This document shows positions 12,000 through 21,925 of a DNA stretch of 64,000 nucleotides, piece by piece. The position numbers and the translations under genes are program-made. Below the pieces are notes generated by a model, which saw only the letters and a program-made list of their open reading frames with translations, ran no database searches and was not told where the DNA came from. Source of the DNA: Theocolax elegans (taxonomy: Eukaryota; Arthropoda; Insecta; Hymenoptera; Cerocephalidae); NCBI GenBank assembly GCA_026168455.1, contig CM047428.1:15099313-15163312 (forward strand), in the 5' to 3' direction. Within the stretch, counting starts at the first letter, position 1. Every line of letters begins with the position of its first letter.

Positions 12000-12410
12000 C
12001 ATCGACGCCAATATCTCTATCGACCAATGACGATCTTGGTATCAATCGCGCATGCGCATCCCCGAACACGTGCTCACCAAGTTGCGGACCGGCTTTGCGG
12101 GGATTCGACGTGTTTCGCAAGCTCGTCGCCCAAGAACCGTAAAGCTCGAAGGAAGAATTTGAATTTTTAATCTCGGACGGCCTCCCGCGCCAATTGGACA
12201 CGGGAGAGCGCCCGATCGCGCGTGGACCAGGGACAACTGCCCGACTCGAGATACAAAGGTAATGAGGGGGAAAAACAAGGGCAAGGTGGGACCGTCCGCG
12301 CGCCGCACTGACGTAAACGTCGAGTTTCATTCCCGCGGATCGTTATATGTGCTCGTGAATTTCGGCTTTTCCCTCTCCCTCTCTCTCTCTCTCTCTCGCT
12401 CCATATCGAG
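12000..12410. promoter_or_regulatory. GC-rich island with NRF-1-type palindrome, upstream of shakB set A
   Basis: About 400 bases of CpG-rich, high-complexity DNA ending in a CT microsatellite (12379-12397). It contains CGCGCATGCGCA at 12047-12058, a full match to the NRF-1/erect-wing consensus YGCGCAYGCGCR. At 12258 cAAAG/GTAATG resembles a splice donor, so the island may include a noncoding first exon of shakB on the + strand. This is inference; there is no transcript evidence here. Confidence 0.4.
12047..12058. promoter_or_regulatory. NRF-1 / Ewg-type binding site
   Basis: A perfect 12-base match to the palindromic NRF-1 consensus within a GC-rich island. NRF-1-family sites are promoter-proximal in animals, and the insect member Erect wing is neuronal and muscular. 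Confidence 0.45.
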
Positions 12411-12985
12411 GCCGGATTTCGTGAATAACATTTATTATGGACGATGCATAGAATTTTATTTCGTAACTCGCTCTTAACTCGTCGCTATTTTATAATTTTT
12501 CATTCAAAGTTAATTATACGCAGTAGTAAATTTTCTTAACGATTATTAGTTTCATATTTACGGGTACTTTAAGTAAATATTAATTTAATTATATCCAAAA
12601 TAATGTTTTTTTTATATTTATACCAGTTATATGTTTATGTAAAGTTATGTACTATTGCAATTGAAAATATTTGGTCTACTTATTTCTTTAAATTGATGTC
12701 AGTCCTACATTCGGATGCGCAAATATAAATACTTTTTTTGCTTCAAAGAGAGTAATAAAAATACTTGGTAAAGGACCAAACCTATTTGAGCCGTTTACTT
12801 TAATTGGTGAAAGATCTGCAGTACCATTAAAATTTAAAATATGTAACAAAATATTCTACAACATTCATTTAATTATATAATTATTGTTGCTACATTTCAT
12901 TTATAAATACACGAATATTCAATAATTTCGGTTTGCGGGTACGCAAATTATCGGTTTTTATATAAACTTTGAGCAATCAATAAAA
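12411..12985. other. AT-rich spacer between two GC-rich islands
   Basis: No gene or repeat family recognised. Confidence 0.5.
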
Positions 12986-13292
12986 TCAAGCGAAATCCCC
13001 GAAATCCAGGAACATATAGCGGATTTGAAAAGGGCGTATAAATCTTCGGGAGGGTTTTACAGATATTTGGAAGAAAATAGAGTAGGCCGTCGAGGTAGTT
13101 ACTAAATACCGCGTGGGTTTTTCAGGATAATCACGAGAGGAGAAAGAAGAAGAAGAAGGAAAAGACGAAGAGGCGAGTGCATAATAAGTCGAGCTCGATG
13201 GCTCGATCGCCGGGGTAATCTCCTCTTGGCGGAAGGTACGAGGGCTTGTTAATCGCGAAGATCCGGAGCGGCGAGGTGTAACTGAGCCAAGG

Positions 13293-13350
13293 CAAGGAAG
13301 GAAAGAAAGAAAGAAGGAAGCAAGGAAGGAAGGAAGGAAGGAAGGAAGTA
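13293..13350. repeat. GGAA/GAAA purine tract
   Basis: Imperfect aagg/gaaa tetranucleotide run of nearly 60 bases within the presumed shakB 5' UTR. The overlapping Pro/Ser/Phe-rich minus-strand frames are artefacts of it. Confidence 0.8.
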
Positions 13351-13390
13351 GAGGAGGCGGGGGAAGGAAACTCGGCTCGGTTTGGCGCAG

Positions 13391-13513
13391 ATGCGGGAGC
13401 GTCTCGGGAGGAGCCGGCGGCGGCGGCGGCGGCGCGGTCACGCGGACACCGACTCGGAGGCGGCTCGCGCCGAGAGACCGGAGAGCCGCCCGGCCGCGCC
13501 GGCGATATTATGA
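13391..13513 (+). CDS. candidate upstream ORF (40 aa, Arg-rich) in shakB set A 5' UTR
   Basis: ATG at 13391 opens a 40-codon frame containing a run of seven to eight Arg (from the GCG tract) and closes with TGA at 13511-13513. The stop overlaps the next ATG (13510) as ATGA. That next ATG is in frame with the shakB coding sequence. If the mRNA starts upstream of 13391, this frame could limit or couple initiation. It is not a conserved protein I recognise. Confidence 0.3.
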   Translation: MRERLGRSRRRRRRRGHADTDSEAARAERPESRPAAPAIL

Positions 13514-13722
13514 GGAGCGCCCGGGCGAGCGCCAGCAGCACCGTCGCCGAGTCACCTGTAAGACCGGACGTCCCAAAGATACAACCGAGGGCCACAGGTG
13601 CCTCCTCATCGGCTTCCGGGCCCAGGAGGTGGCCCAACAGACCCAGGGGCCCAAGGCCCAGGTCCGCATGGCTTCGCCTAGCGAGGGTCAACCGTGATTC
13701 CGGTCGCCGCGAGCCCTGGATC
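13510..13722 (+). CDS. shakB: possible in-frame N-terminal extension of shakB set A (71 residues)
   Basis: An ATG at 13510 reads without a stop into the innexin start at 13723; the frame is open back to a TAA at 13279. The 71 residues are Ser/Ala/Arg/Pro-rich with no domain. The 13510 context (attATGa) is poor, while 13723 (atcATGG) has A at -3 and G at +4, so 13723 is the likely main start. Drosophila ShakB is known to have an isoform with 16 extra N-terminal residues (neural+16), so a longer form is not without precedent. Confidence 0.25.
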
Positions 13723-13758
13723 ATGGACGCCATCCGGGGACTCTACTGCCTTTTCAAC
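13723..13758 (+). CDS. shakB: shakB alternative N-terminus A, exon 1
   Basis: Twelve codons, MDAIRGLYCLFN, then donor gtgagt. The innexin N-terminus typically begins M(L)DIFRGL, and this aligns position by position with the set B start [12 protein letters not shown]. Start choice: strong Kozak context (A at -3, G at +4) and exact innexin length. The residues joined here continue in exon 2 as VSKVQNDGTVSRLH, aligning with [15 protein letters not shown] of set B. Confidence 0.85.
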
Positions 13759-15912
13759 GTGAGTCTCCCCACCCCCAACCCCCCTACCTCCCTCCATCTC
13801 TCCCTCGCACCCTACCCCCTACACGCTCCCACCTGCCCTCGTGTTCAACCGATTTCTCACCCGATCACCGAGCTTGCGAGCTTCCATCGACTCTCCCGTC
13901 TACCGATCACATGCATTATCGAATCTACACCCACTTTATGGCGTCTTAAATTTGAGACTTTCATCCCCATGTTTATTATCAAAACATGATTAATTAATAT
14001 AGTTAACATGTGCAATAGTTATCGAAATACTGGGACTTCAATATTAACTACATCTTTAACTACATTTTCTTTCATCTTGCTTTTTACTTGTAACTTACAA
14101 TTTTTTAGTTGTAATAAAATTCCTAGTTCTGCTGCATGCATTTGTTTATTTGCGAAATATACGTTTACTTAATTAAAACTAATACAAACTACTTTTATAT
14201 ATTTTTTTTACATTTTAAATATATTTACTAACAAATAATTAAATGAAATGTTTCAATTTATAAAACAGCTTTATTATATATTATTGAATAAATAGAGTAC
14301 TTGATTTTTAATAGGCCGTTGTACAATCTAATGCTTTATGATATTCTCTTATAATTTTCGCATTTTAACGCATTTATAATTTTTATACGTTTTGTTTACT
14401 TTTTAAATTTTCTTGTTAAATATTCCCTGATCAATGATTAATATGTATAAAACTATGTATTTTGTTATTGTTCTTTGCGCGCGCATGGCATAAGATATGG
14501 AATAATGTAAAGTTGGTAAGTTTATACCTATATATATATCTCTTTGTACGAATTATTTTAATATTTTGTCTTTTTATTTTTCGTTCCATCTCACTCGAGA
14601 ATGGAACTTGCATAAAAAGTAAAATAAACAAATTGACGTAATTTAAGATTTCAACGTTGAAACCGTTGGTTTAGAAAGTATCTCGTATATATATATATAA
14701 GAATGAAAGAGATATGCAAAGTAAACAAAACGCTTCCACTTTTGTTCCACCGCGCGTAAATGATAAAGTCATCACTGCACTTTGAAGTAGATACGCATAT
14801 ATATACATATATACATGCCCGGGTTCCAAGAGACTTGAAAGACTTTTCTTCCAAACGGGTTGATCGAATCAGTATAGTCGTGTAGTGAAAGAGGGATGCT
14901 CCATAGTACAAAGTAGGTGACTTCCGCCTTTAAAATAGAAACTGCGTAACCGAAATCATCATTTATCACTGCGTGCGGGTGTCGAGAAAAAAAAATATCC
15001 TTACTCGTGTGAAACCTGGAAGACTATAGATGAAGTTCCCAAAATACAATGGGAATGAAGATTTATGTATCACCAACCTGTCCGACATACTCCGTCTTTT
15101 ACTACTTTTTCACGACGATGCGTACATTATCGCTATTTGCATCTAATTATTTTTCATATTTTTATCAACATTTTTTTTATCGCAAATCAATTTTTTTTTG
15201 TTTTCATTTTTACGATTATTAGTTTGCATGATAAATATAACGCGTTTGTGTGAACTTTAAGTAATTGTGTATCACCACTAGCATGTGCAATTTATTTGTC
15301 TTTGTCAAACATAAATAGATTTTAGTACATTTTTATATATATATCAAACCACTTTTCTTAGTTTATTTTACAATTTACTTTAAAATTTCTAAGTAATCAG
15401 AGAGTTTATTAACTCTAGCTTGTTTAAAGTTTTGTAAGTAAAGCTTTTACAAATTTCTTGGTAATGATTTTTTGTATATGTTTGATCATTAGCTTTAAAT
15501 TACGTTTAAACATTTAACAGACAAAAATATGTGCATTTGTAGAAATTGTGGAGAGAAATATATTTCAAATTTTTTTCCACGTATTCGTTGATTAACCTGT
15601 TTAAACTGAGAACCCTATAGAATTTGTAAATATTTCCTTCTTATTATCGCTCAGTACATTACCATAATCTTGACGATTTTTAAGAATTTTTTAGGTAGTA
15701 TAAAATAATTACTTATAAATATAATGTAAAAATAAGTTTAACATGAAAAAAAATGTAAATATAGAATACTATAGAAGAAATGAAATTAATCAGTAGTTTT
15801 CCGACTCCAGTAACGCGTGTCTAAATTTAATTTCGAGTAAAACAAACATTCCATTTTCATCGAGGGTGATCCGTAATTACAACTATTTTCTTCTTATGCA
15901 TTCTTAATTTAG
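13759..15912 (+). other. shakB: shakB set A intron 1
   Basis: 2.15 kb, pyrimidine-rich and C-rich just after the donor, then AT-rich. No gene, and no repeat family seen elsewhere in the window. Confidence 0.8.
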
Positions 15913-16043
15913 GTAAGCAAAGTACAAAACGACGGGACTGTATCGAGGCTCCACGTGCTCACGGCAGTTCTGTTGCTGACATTTTCTGCAATGGTCTCGA
16001 TGAAACAGGCCGTCGGCAATCCAATCGACTGCGTCCACACAAG
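15913..16043 (+). CDS. shakB: shakB alternative N-terminus A, exon 2: TM1 and start of EC1
   Basis: Reads VSKVQNDGTVSRLH, then TM1 (about residues 27-42 of the spliced protein, VLTAVLLLTFSAMVSM), then the conserved KQAVGNPIDCVHT with the first EC1 cysteine at residue 52. The donor gtgat follows the first two bases of an Arg codon (phase 2). The acceptor is unusual: AG is followed directly by GTAAGC, so the exon begins with a sequence that is itself a good splice donor. TM1 is one residue shorter than in set B. Confidence 0.88.
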
Positions 16044-16874
16044 GTGATTTTACTTATTCTCTAACTTTGATTAATTTATTGTACTGGTCGTGGTGCCATG
16101 TACATACAACGATGTGTCTATAAGCAAGGTTAATTTCTTATTTAGTTTCTAATTCGCATTAAATTTATTTGTAAAAAATAAGCTGACGTTCTTTTATTTA
16201 ACGATGAGAGATAACAAATTTTTAATTTTTATATGGAAATTATTCAAATTTAATATTTCATAAGTTGTTTTTTCTCTACATTTATGAGGTAGAGAGAAAT
16301 AACTTAACGATTTTAGCTATTATATTAATATATCTTATCAATTACTATAAAATTACGTTACTTTTTTCTCTTTTGCCTGGCACTTCCTACCGTTTATCCC
16401 CTAAAATTACGTTACTTTTAAATCATTGAAATCGGTAAGGGAATTATAGATTATGTTGATTTTTCTAGATCTAATGTGACAAGCTCACTTTGTAAATTAT
16501 TGCGTCACGGTATCTTTTGATGTAAATAGAGGATGGTAGCAAATATCCGTCTATTATAGTAAAGATTGGCTAATAATAGATGGAGTGACTTTTGTCTATT
16601 TAGTTGCATAAACGAATAATATTTAAAATGTAAATAATTGCAACTTTCATTTAATTAATCAATTACAAGTCTTAATGTAGTGAAAAGAGATTGCACAAAT
16701 AAGGCTACGAAGTCCGTATCTATTTATTAAATGTTTAAGCTACCAGAGTTTACAAACTAAGTAATTAGTGAGCTATGGACGCTCCTTAAGTAATGAATGA
16801 TATATGTTAATTCGCGTCCCTTATATACTAAACGTAGCCCATTTATCTATGTTTCATTATATATAATCTAAGGT

Positions 16875-17110
16875 ACACTAGCTCGCCATGTGTGGCCTTA
16901 GGGCCGCTGTGACTCGCCGCTTCGTTCGCGACGCGTTCGATCTAGAGCTCCTCCGCTGCGCGATGCAAGGTATGCAAAAACTGAAGCTTTTTGCATATAC
17001 GGCACGACCGAGTAAAGCTCGCGATTTGCGCTCGGACCGTTTATAAGTGTACTTTTATTAATTTTCTCAAAACTCGGAATTTTTGGCTTAATACTACAAA
17101 ATATAATATG
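16875..17110. repeat. possible head of the CATA-tailed repeat family
   Basis: A GC-rich patch (tcgccgcttcgttcgcgacg) followed by aaaaactgaagctttttgc, which resembles taaaagctgtacgctttttg at 17,847-17,866. The two may be pieces of one dispersed element. Evidence is by eye only. Confidence 0.3.
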
Positions 17111-17439
17111 CATCAAAAAGAGATAATAATAAAAATATCAGTTCAAATTATGTGCTTATCATCTTCATCTTTGGATCATGTCACAATTCATACGCTCTGC
17201 GATATATTTAATTTTATTGTGAAACAACGTGATTTTTTGTACTTTTTCTAGGCGTAAAGTGTAAAATAGGAAAAAATTTTGTTATTTTAAGACGAATATT
17301 CCATTCATTTAAAGTTTTTGTATACGAATAATACATTTTGATTTATTACGAAAAAACGTGAGTTTTAGTCCTTCTTTCATGGTTTTAACAGTTTTCTTAT
17401 GTTTACCTTCAGAAATATTGTTCTGAGCGTTAAGTGTAC

Positions 17440-17740
17440 AATAGCAAAAAGTTTGGTTATTTTGAGACAAACATTTAGTCAATATAAAGTTTTTATGTAG
17501 GATTAATACATTTCAAGATAATGCTACATAAGCAATTAAAAATAATGCCAAAACATAAATTGTTTCTGTGCTATATATCCGAAAATAGGACCATTATCTA
17601 ATTACGTTATAACGAAGTTACCTTGTAAATTTCAAGTAAATAGGTCAAAAATTGACTGAGTAATTTTAGACACATGATTACATCCATACATACATCCATA
17701 CATACATTTTAGGGAGGGCCTCAAATCAGTTCCAATACGC
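17440..17740. repeat. CATA-tailed dispersed repeat, copy 1
   Basis: Contains gttaccttgtaaatttcaag, aaaaattgactgagtaa and a tail of catacatccatacatac units, then attttagggaggg. The copy at 18.86-19.14 kb has the same modules in the same order. Confidence 0.6.
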
Positions 17741-17849
17741 ATACATTTCTCTTACAACCCATTATCTAGTATATTTTGATGCATCTCACATTTTGCGTGC
17801 AGTGATTTTGCACTTATTGCACAGCAACTAGAGGGTCCGAAAGATGTAA

Positions 17850-18030
17850 AAGCTGTACGCTTTTTGCTTTTACATTCCAAACACGATCGTTAAATGTTTT
17901 AACAAATAAACGACTATAATATTTGAAAGTTACTATAAAAATTAATTTTATCCAAATCGGTAGAAATTGACTGAATTTTTCGATTGGCTTGTTTACATAC
18001 ATAGTACATACATAGTACATACATACCTTT
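17850..18030. repeat. CATA-tailed dispersed repeat, copy 2 (short)
   Basis: Shares the aaatcggtagaaattgactga module and ends in a TACATACATAG array (about 17,993-18,027). More diverged than the other two copies. Confidence 0.45.
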
Positions 18031-18859
18031 TCAAAACGTTAAAAATGACTTATTTTACTAATTATTTATACTATTACATTTTTCGCAATGGTGATATATA
18101 TGATTCCAAGAAAAGTATACATAGAATATGTACGTATTTTACTTTTGACCTATAATAATGAAAAGGGATCGTTCTTTTGTTGATAGTTTGCTTTTCCTTT
18201 TCTATTAGTAATTGTATACAATAAATCCTTGTTTCGTAATAAAATTGAATTTTAATAATTATTATATTAATTTATTTACAATTATATTATATTATTTTAT
18301 TATTTCGATTAATTAATAATAAAATTATTCTTCATTCTATACAACCCTTTAGTTTTCCAGCCCGATTCATACACTCATAAAAATATCTTATTTTATCTAG
18401 TACTTCATGATCTATCTAAATTAAATAAAAGCTAAGTAATTATTATTCTTATTTTGTATACGGATTGTATGAATATGCACTAGAATAAAAGGAAGATGTT
18501 TATCTCGAGCAGTATTTAGTTAAAATATTTTTTAATGTTCAAATTTAAGTTAATTATTTTACTATAAGATAGTTAAAAATATTTTGTTATATGTGTTTTT
18601 ATACGTCTAGTAATACAATATTTATATCGTAATTATAGCAAACGGACTTTTTCAAATTACGAAAATTTCTATTAATTATTCTGCTCTTGTCATGCTTATT
18701 ATCATTTATATTAATTTTGTTCTTCTATTTACACTTTTTATATAAAAATAATACATCTTAATATAAAACGAAAAAATGTACTTTTGTATAGATTTTTAAT
18801 GATTTTCATTGTTTTTATGTACGTATCTTTATAAATATTGCTCGAATCAATAATTGTTA

Positions 18860-19140
18860 CATATAGGAAAAAGTTTTATAATTTTAAGACGATTATCTAC
18901 GTAAGAATAGTATTTTTGGAGGTAGTGTGCATAAACCAATTTTACGAAATTGTAAAACGCTGCATATCTTCAACAATTTATGAACGATACAGTTGAAAAT
19001 CGGACCACAGACTTCTATAATTATAACAAATATACCCTGTAAATTTCAGCTTAATCGATTAAAAATTAGCAGAGTTACCTTGGTCATAGGATTTCATACA
19101 TACACACATCCATACATACATTTTAGGGAGAGGTTGGGAT
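18860..19140. repeat. CATA-tailed dispersed repeat, copy 3
   Basis: Contains cctgtaaatttcagcttaat, aaaaattagcagagttacc, catacatacacacatccat and attttagggagagg, in the same order as copy 1. It ends about 90 bases before the acceptor of shakB set A exon 3. Confidence 0.6.
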
Positions 19141-19227
19141 GAGTTCTAAGTTGCATAAAAATTTTTATAACGATCGTGCCTAAAAACTGTCTATAACTTA
19201 ATAAATAATATATTTTTTGGATTTCAG

Positions 19228-19462
19228 AGACATCCCAGTAGAAGCTTTCAACGCGTATTGTTGGATACACAGCACGTACTTTGTGACGGGTGCAATGTTA
19301 GGAGTTGCAGGTGTGAACGTCGCATTCCCCGGGGTGGGTTCGACTCTCCTCTATCATTACCGACGACCACCATCTCACCATTCGGCTGATCGTGCACCTA
19401 CTGATTCCGTGACCAGGCAGGTCAAGTATTATCAGTGGGTTCCGTTCTTCCTCATTTTTCAG
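19228..19462 (+). CDS. shakB: shakB alternative N-terminus A, exon 3: EC1 to start of TM2
   Basis: Completes an Arg codon, then reads [17 protein letters not shown], with the second EC1 cysteine at residue 67 (15 after the first, as in set B), VAFPGVGS, and KYYQWVPFFLIFQ at residues 122-134. The donor gtcagt follows Gln in phase 0, the same junction as set B and as ogre exon 378-485. The segment between PGV and YYQWV is about 10 residues longer than in set B and is rich in Arg and His (HYRRPPSHHSADR). It stays in frame with good codons, so I read it as genuine EC1 rather than retained intron. Confidence 0.88.
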
Positions 19463-19839
19463 GTCAGTCTCTTCTTTTTATTATTCGCATTTATGTGATC
19501 TGTATATAACCAACTCTTCACAAAAATGTTGTCGTTGTTATTTATAAAGATATTTAGTAATTTTCAAAAATAAAGTTTCAATATTAGTTTTAAAATGTAA
19601 TGAACAGGACCATAATTATTAAAATAATTGCACAATCGGTTACAAACGAAACTAACATTATGTATACCTTATTCTGCAAGTATAACACGTGTTTTCTAGA
19701 TTTATCGATGAGTGAATATATATATTTGAAACTATGCGAAATTACACGTACAAGTACATAGATATTATTTTATACCTAAATACAACGGGAAAGTAAATTA
19801 TGAGTCATTTAAATAAAATAATTATTTACATTATATTGG

Positions 19840-19844
<5 letters not shown>

Positions 19845-19871
<27 letters not shown>
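19845..19871. repeat. (TA)n microsatellite
   Basis: Short pure TA run in the long shakB intron. Confidence 0.9.
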
Positions 19872-20629
19872 GTAAGAATTTTATATACACTAAATTGCGA
19901 GGATTCTTATATGAACTTTTTAAATTCCATATCAAATTATTTCCTATTTTCGAAAGGAAACAACTTTTTATATAAAAATATGAAAATATCCCAAGTAGGT
20001 CGAATTGCTTTGTTTTGTTTCAAAAATTCGAGGTATACGATGGATGAAAAATTTCAAGTTATCAAAGAATATTTATTTTAAATGAATAAATTATTGTTGT
20101 TTATACATTTTTTAAAACTTTCTGATATTTACTTCTTCTATACATATAGACAAAAGAATTCTATTTTCATCTATAGCTATGTAGTTAAAATTGATAATTT
20201 TTTACTACAGTAACATTAAATGAAATTTGCTTTATTGAAGCTGAATATTTATAAATTTTAACTGTACTTTTTATATGATATTTGATTAAAAACATTGGAT
20301 TCAAAAGTTCGTTAATCAATATCCGCTATTACATCTGTCATTCATATATATATATATATATATATATCAGTCTGTGTATATGTAATTTTTATAAAAATGT
20401 TCAGTTATTGTTACGTACCAATATGTTATAATAATAATTAACTGAATAAAAAACCCAATCTTTTTGTGTATAATAAACAATTTTCAATATCAAAATAACC
20501 TAGCGACCTAGCTTAAAACATTTCTTTGAACTACAATTATTTAATTGACCCAAATACATCTGATATGTTTTCTATGTGCGCATAATGAATCATGATTAGT
20601 TGAAACTCAAACTTTTTTTTATAAAATTT

Positions 20630-20667
20630 AACCTCAAAATCCCAATTTTATTTGAGATTTTGAGGTT
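20630..20667. repeat. perfect 12-bp stem hairpin
   Basis: aacctcaaaatc at 20630-20641 and gattttgaggtt at 20656-20667 are perfect inverted repeats around a 14-base AT-rich loop. It lies just left of the 20.69-kb element and may belong to it. Confidence 0.6.
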
Positions 20668-20691
20668 CCAATGCTATAAAATATCGTATGT

Positions 20692-20799
20692 AACTGTTGT
20701 GGTAGATGTTTTTTTTACCTTACTCTATGTTCTCACTCGGTTCACTCGTGCGAACAATCTTGAGAAATGTAGAAGACAACCATCTCCCACAACAGTGTC
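20692..20799. mobile_element. small inverted-repeat element (MITE-like, ~108 bp)
   Basis: The left end aactgttgtggtagatg is the imperfect inverse of the right end ccatctcccacaacagt. A third copy of the same terminal sequence occurs at 23013 (cactgttgtgggacatgg, then ttttctacc), in the left-end orientation. No coding capacity. Confidence 0.5.
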
Positions 20800-21799
20800 A
20801 TAATATACTATATTTATTATGGATAAAGATATTTAATTCATTTTTTTAACTATACATATAAAAATTTTGAAAAAAGTTCGCATAATTCACTATTAAACTG
20901 AAAGCTTCATCCTTTCAGCTTAAATCGGTGAACCGAGTGTTTTTTTTTATTGGCATGGTTTACCGCATTAGATCGATATTTCGTATTGCATTTCTTGTTT
21001 AAAAAGAACTATTGTATATAAAGTAATGAAGCAGAAAGACAAGTAGAAAAAGCAGTTGAGGTATTTTATAAATTACCAAAATTATTAATGATTATTAATA
21101 TTTTAGTTATCACATTCCAATAACGTGTTTAATAATTAAATATTTAATAAAAAGATATTCTAAATGCGTCAGACCGTTTATTATTATATGTTATTATATT
21201 TCTTTTACAGTACTCTAAAAATTGAATAGTGATTTAAATGACACAAATCTTTTTATACATAAAATACTATGCATCGGTGGTGAAATAATTCGTAGTAATT
21301 ATAAATTAATTCTACATTGACATAGAATGATGAACTTAAATTGTCTGTATGTAGAACATACCTATTATTAGGGATGATATTAATGTATATATTTCGTTTA
21401 AGTAGTTACGGTCGAAACTAGTCAGCCGTTACGTTTGATAATTGCGCAATTAACTTTGAACGCAATTAACCACCGTGCACTTGGAACTTTGTTTCAATTT
21501 ATATAGGTAACTATATATATTACAAAATTTAAAATACGCAAATACTACAGAAAAACAGTGTCGTACGTGAAGTCGGTGCTATTATATTATGCTTACTATA
21601 TACATTGTTAGTTATGCATTTTTTACAGATATAATATTTTTTTTTCTTTCGTATCGTTAATTTATAATTTAAATTTTTATTTATACAATAAAGCGATTTT
21701 TTAAGTGTACTTAAATTTTATTTACGTTTATTGGATCTTTGTTCAATAAATGGATATTGTTGCGCCTATTTTCAAAATATAATGAATAATCACCTCACA

Positions 21800-21925
21800 A
21801 GGAGAATATCAGGCCTGTGGGAAACGGATCTCTGCCAAACTCAAGGATATGATTTATACTATAAAAATATGAAGAAACTCTGAGTTACATATGTCAATGC
21901 CCCTTTTTACGGAATATATAAGTAA
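21800..21925 (+). mobile_element. fragment of the foldback family seen at 5.0 and 44.1 kb
   Basis: gtgggaaacggatctctgcc, aaactcaaggata, ctataaaaatatgaagaaac and tgtcaatgccc match the outer arm of the 5.04-kb element module by module. A stretch at about 22,540-22,610 (aaataagctcaaatatcttg) resembles the inner arm, so a longer rearranged copy may span 21.8-22.6 kb. Confidence 0.6.

Larger units (their letters stand above)
13130..13722 (+). promoter_or_regulatory. shakB: promoter/5' UTR island of shakB exon set A
   Basis: Strongly GC- and CpG-rich run ending at the set A start codon. It includes a GGAA/GAAA tract (about 13293-13350) and a GCG run (13415-13434). No TATA box is evident, as is usual for island promoters. 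It holds a 40-codon Arg-rich upstream frame (13391-13513) and an in-frame upstream ATG (13510). The exact transcription start cannot be placed from the sequence. Confidence 0.5.
16044..19227 (+). other. shakB: shakB set A intron 2, filled with degenerate repeats
   Basis: 3.2 kb. At least three diverged copies of one repeat family, each ending in CATA-type simple sequence, lie at about 17.4-17.74, 17.85-18.03 and 18.86-19.14 kb. A GC-rich patch lies at 16,875-17,045. No coding exon seen. Confidence 0.75.

Noticed and set aside
11854..12330. 158-residue minus-strand frame over the NRF-1 island
   Set aside because: GC-rich DNA rarely contains stops; no domain, and a second frame on the same strand is also open.
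12986..13441. 151-residue minus-strand Pro/Ser/Leu-rich frame
   Set aside because: Low-complexity translation of the GGAA/GCG repeats; overlaps another equally empty frame.
13131..13733. 200-residue minus-strand open frame opposite the shakB set A leader
   Set aside because: Composition-driven (Pro/Ser/Ala/Phe from GGAA and GCG tracts), no domain, and antisense to a clear innexin exon.
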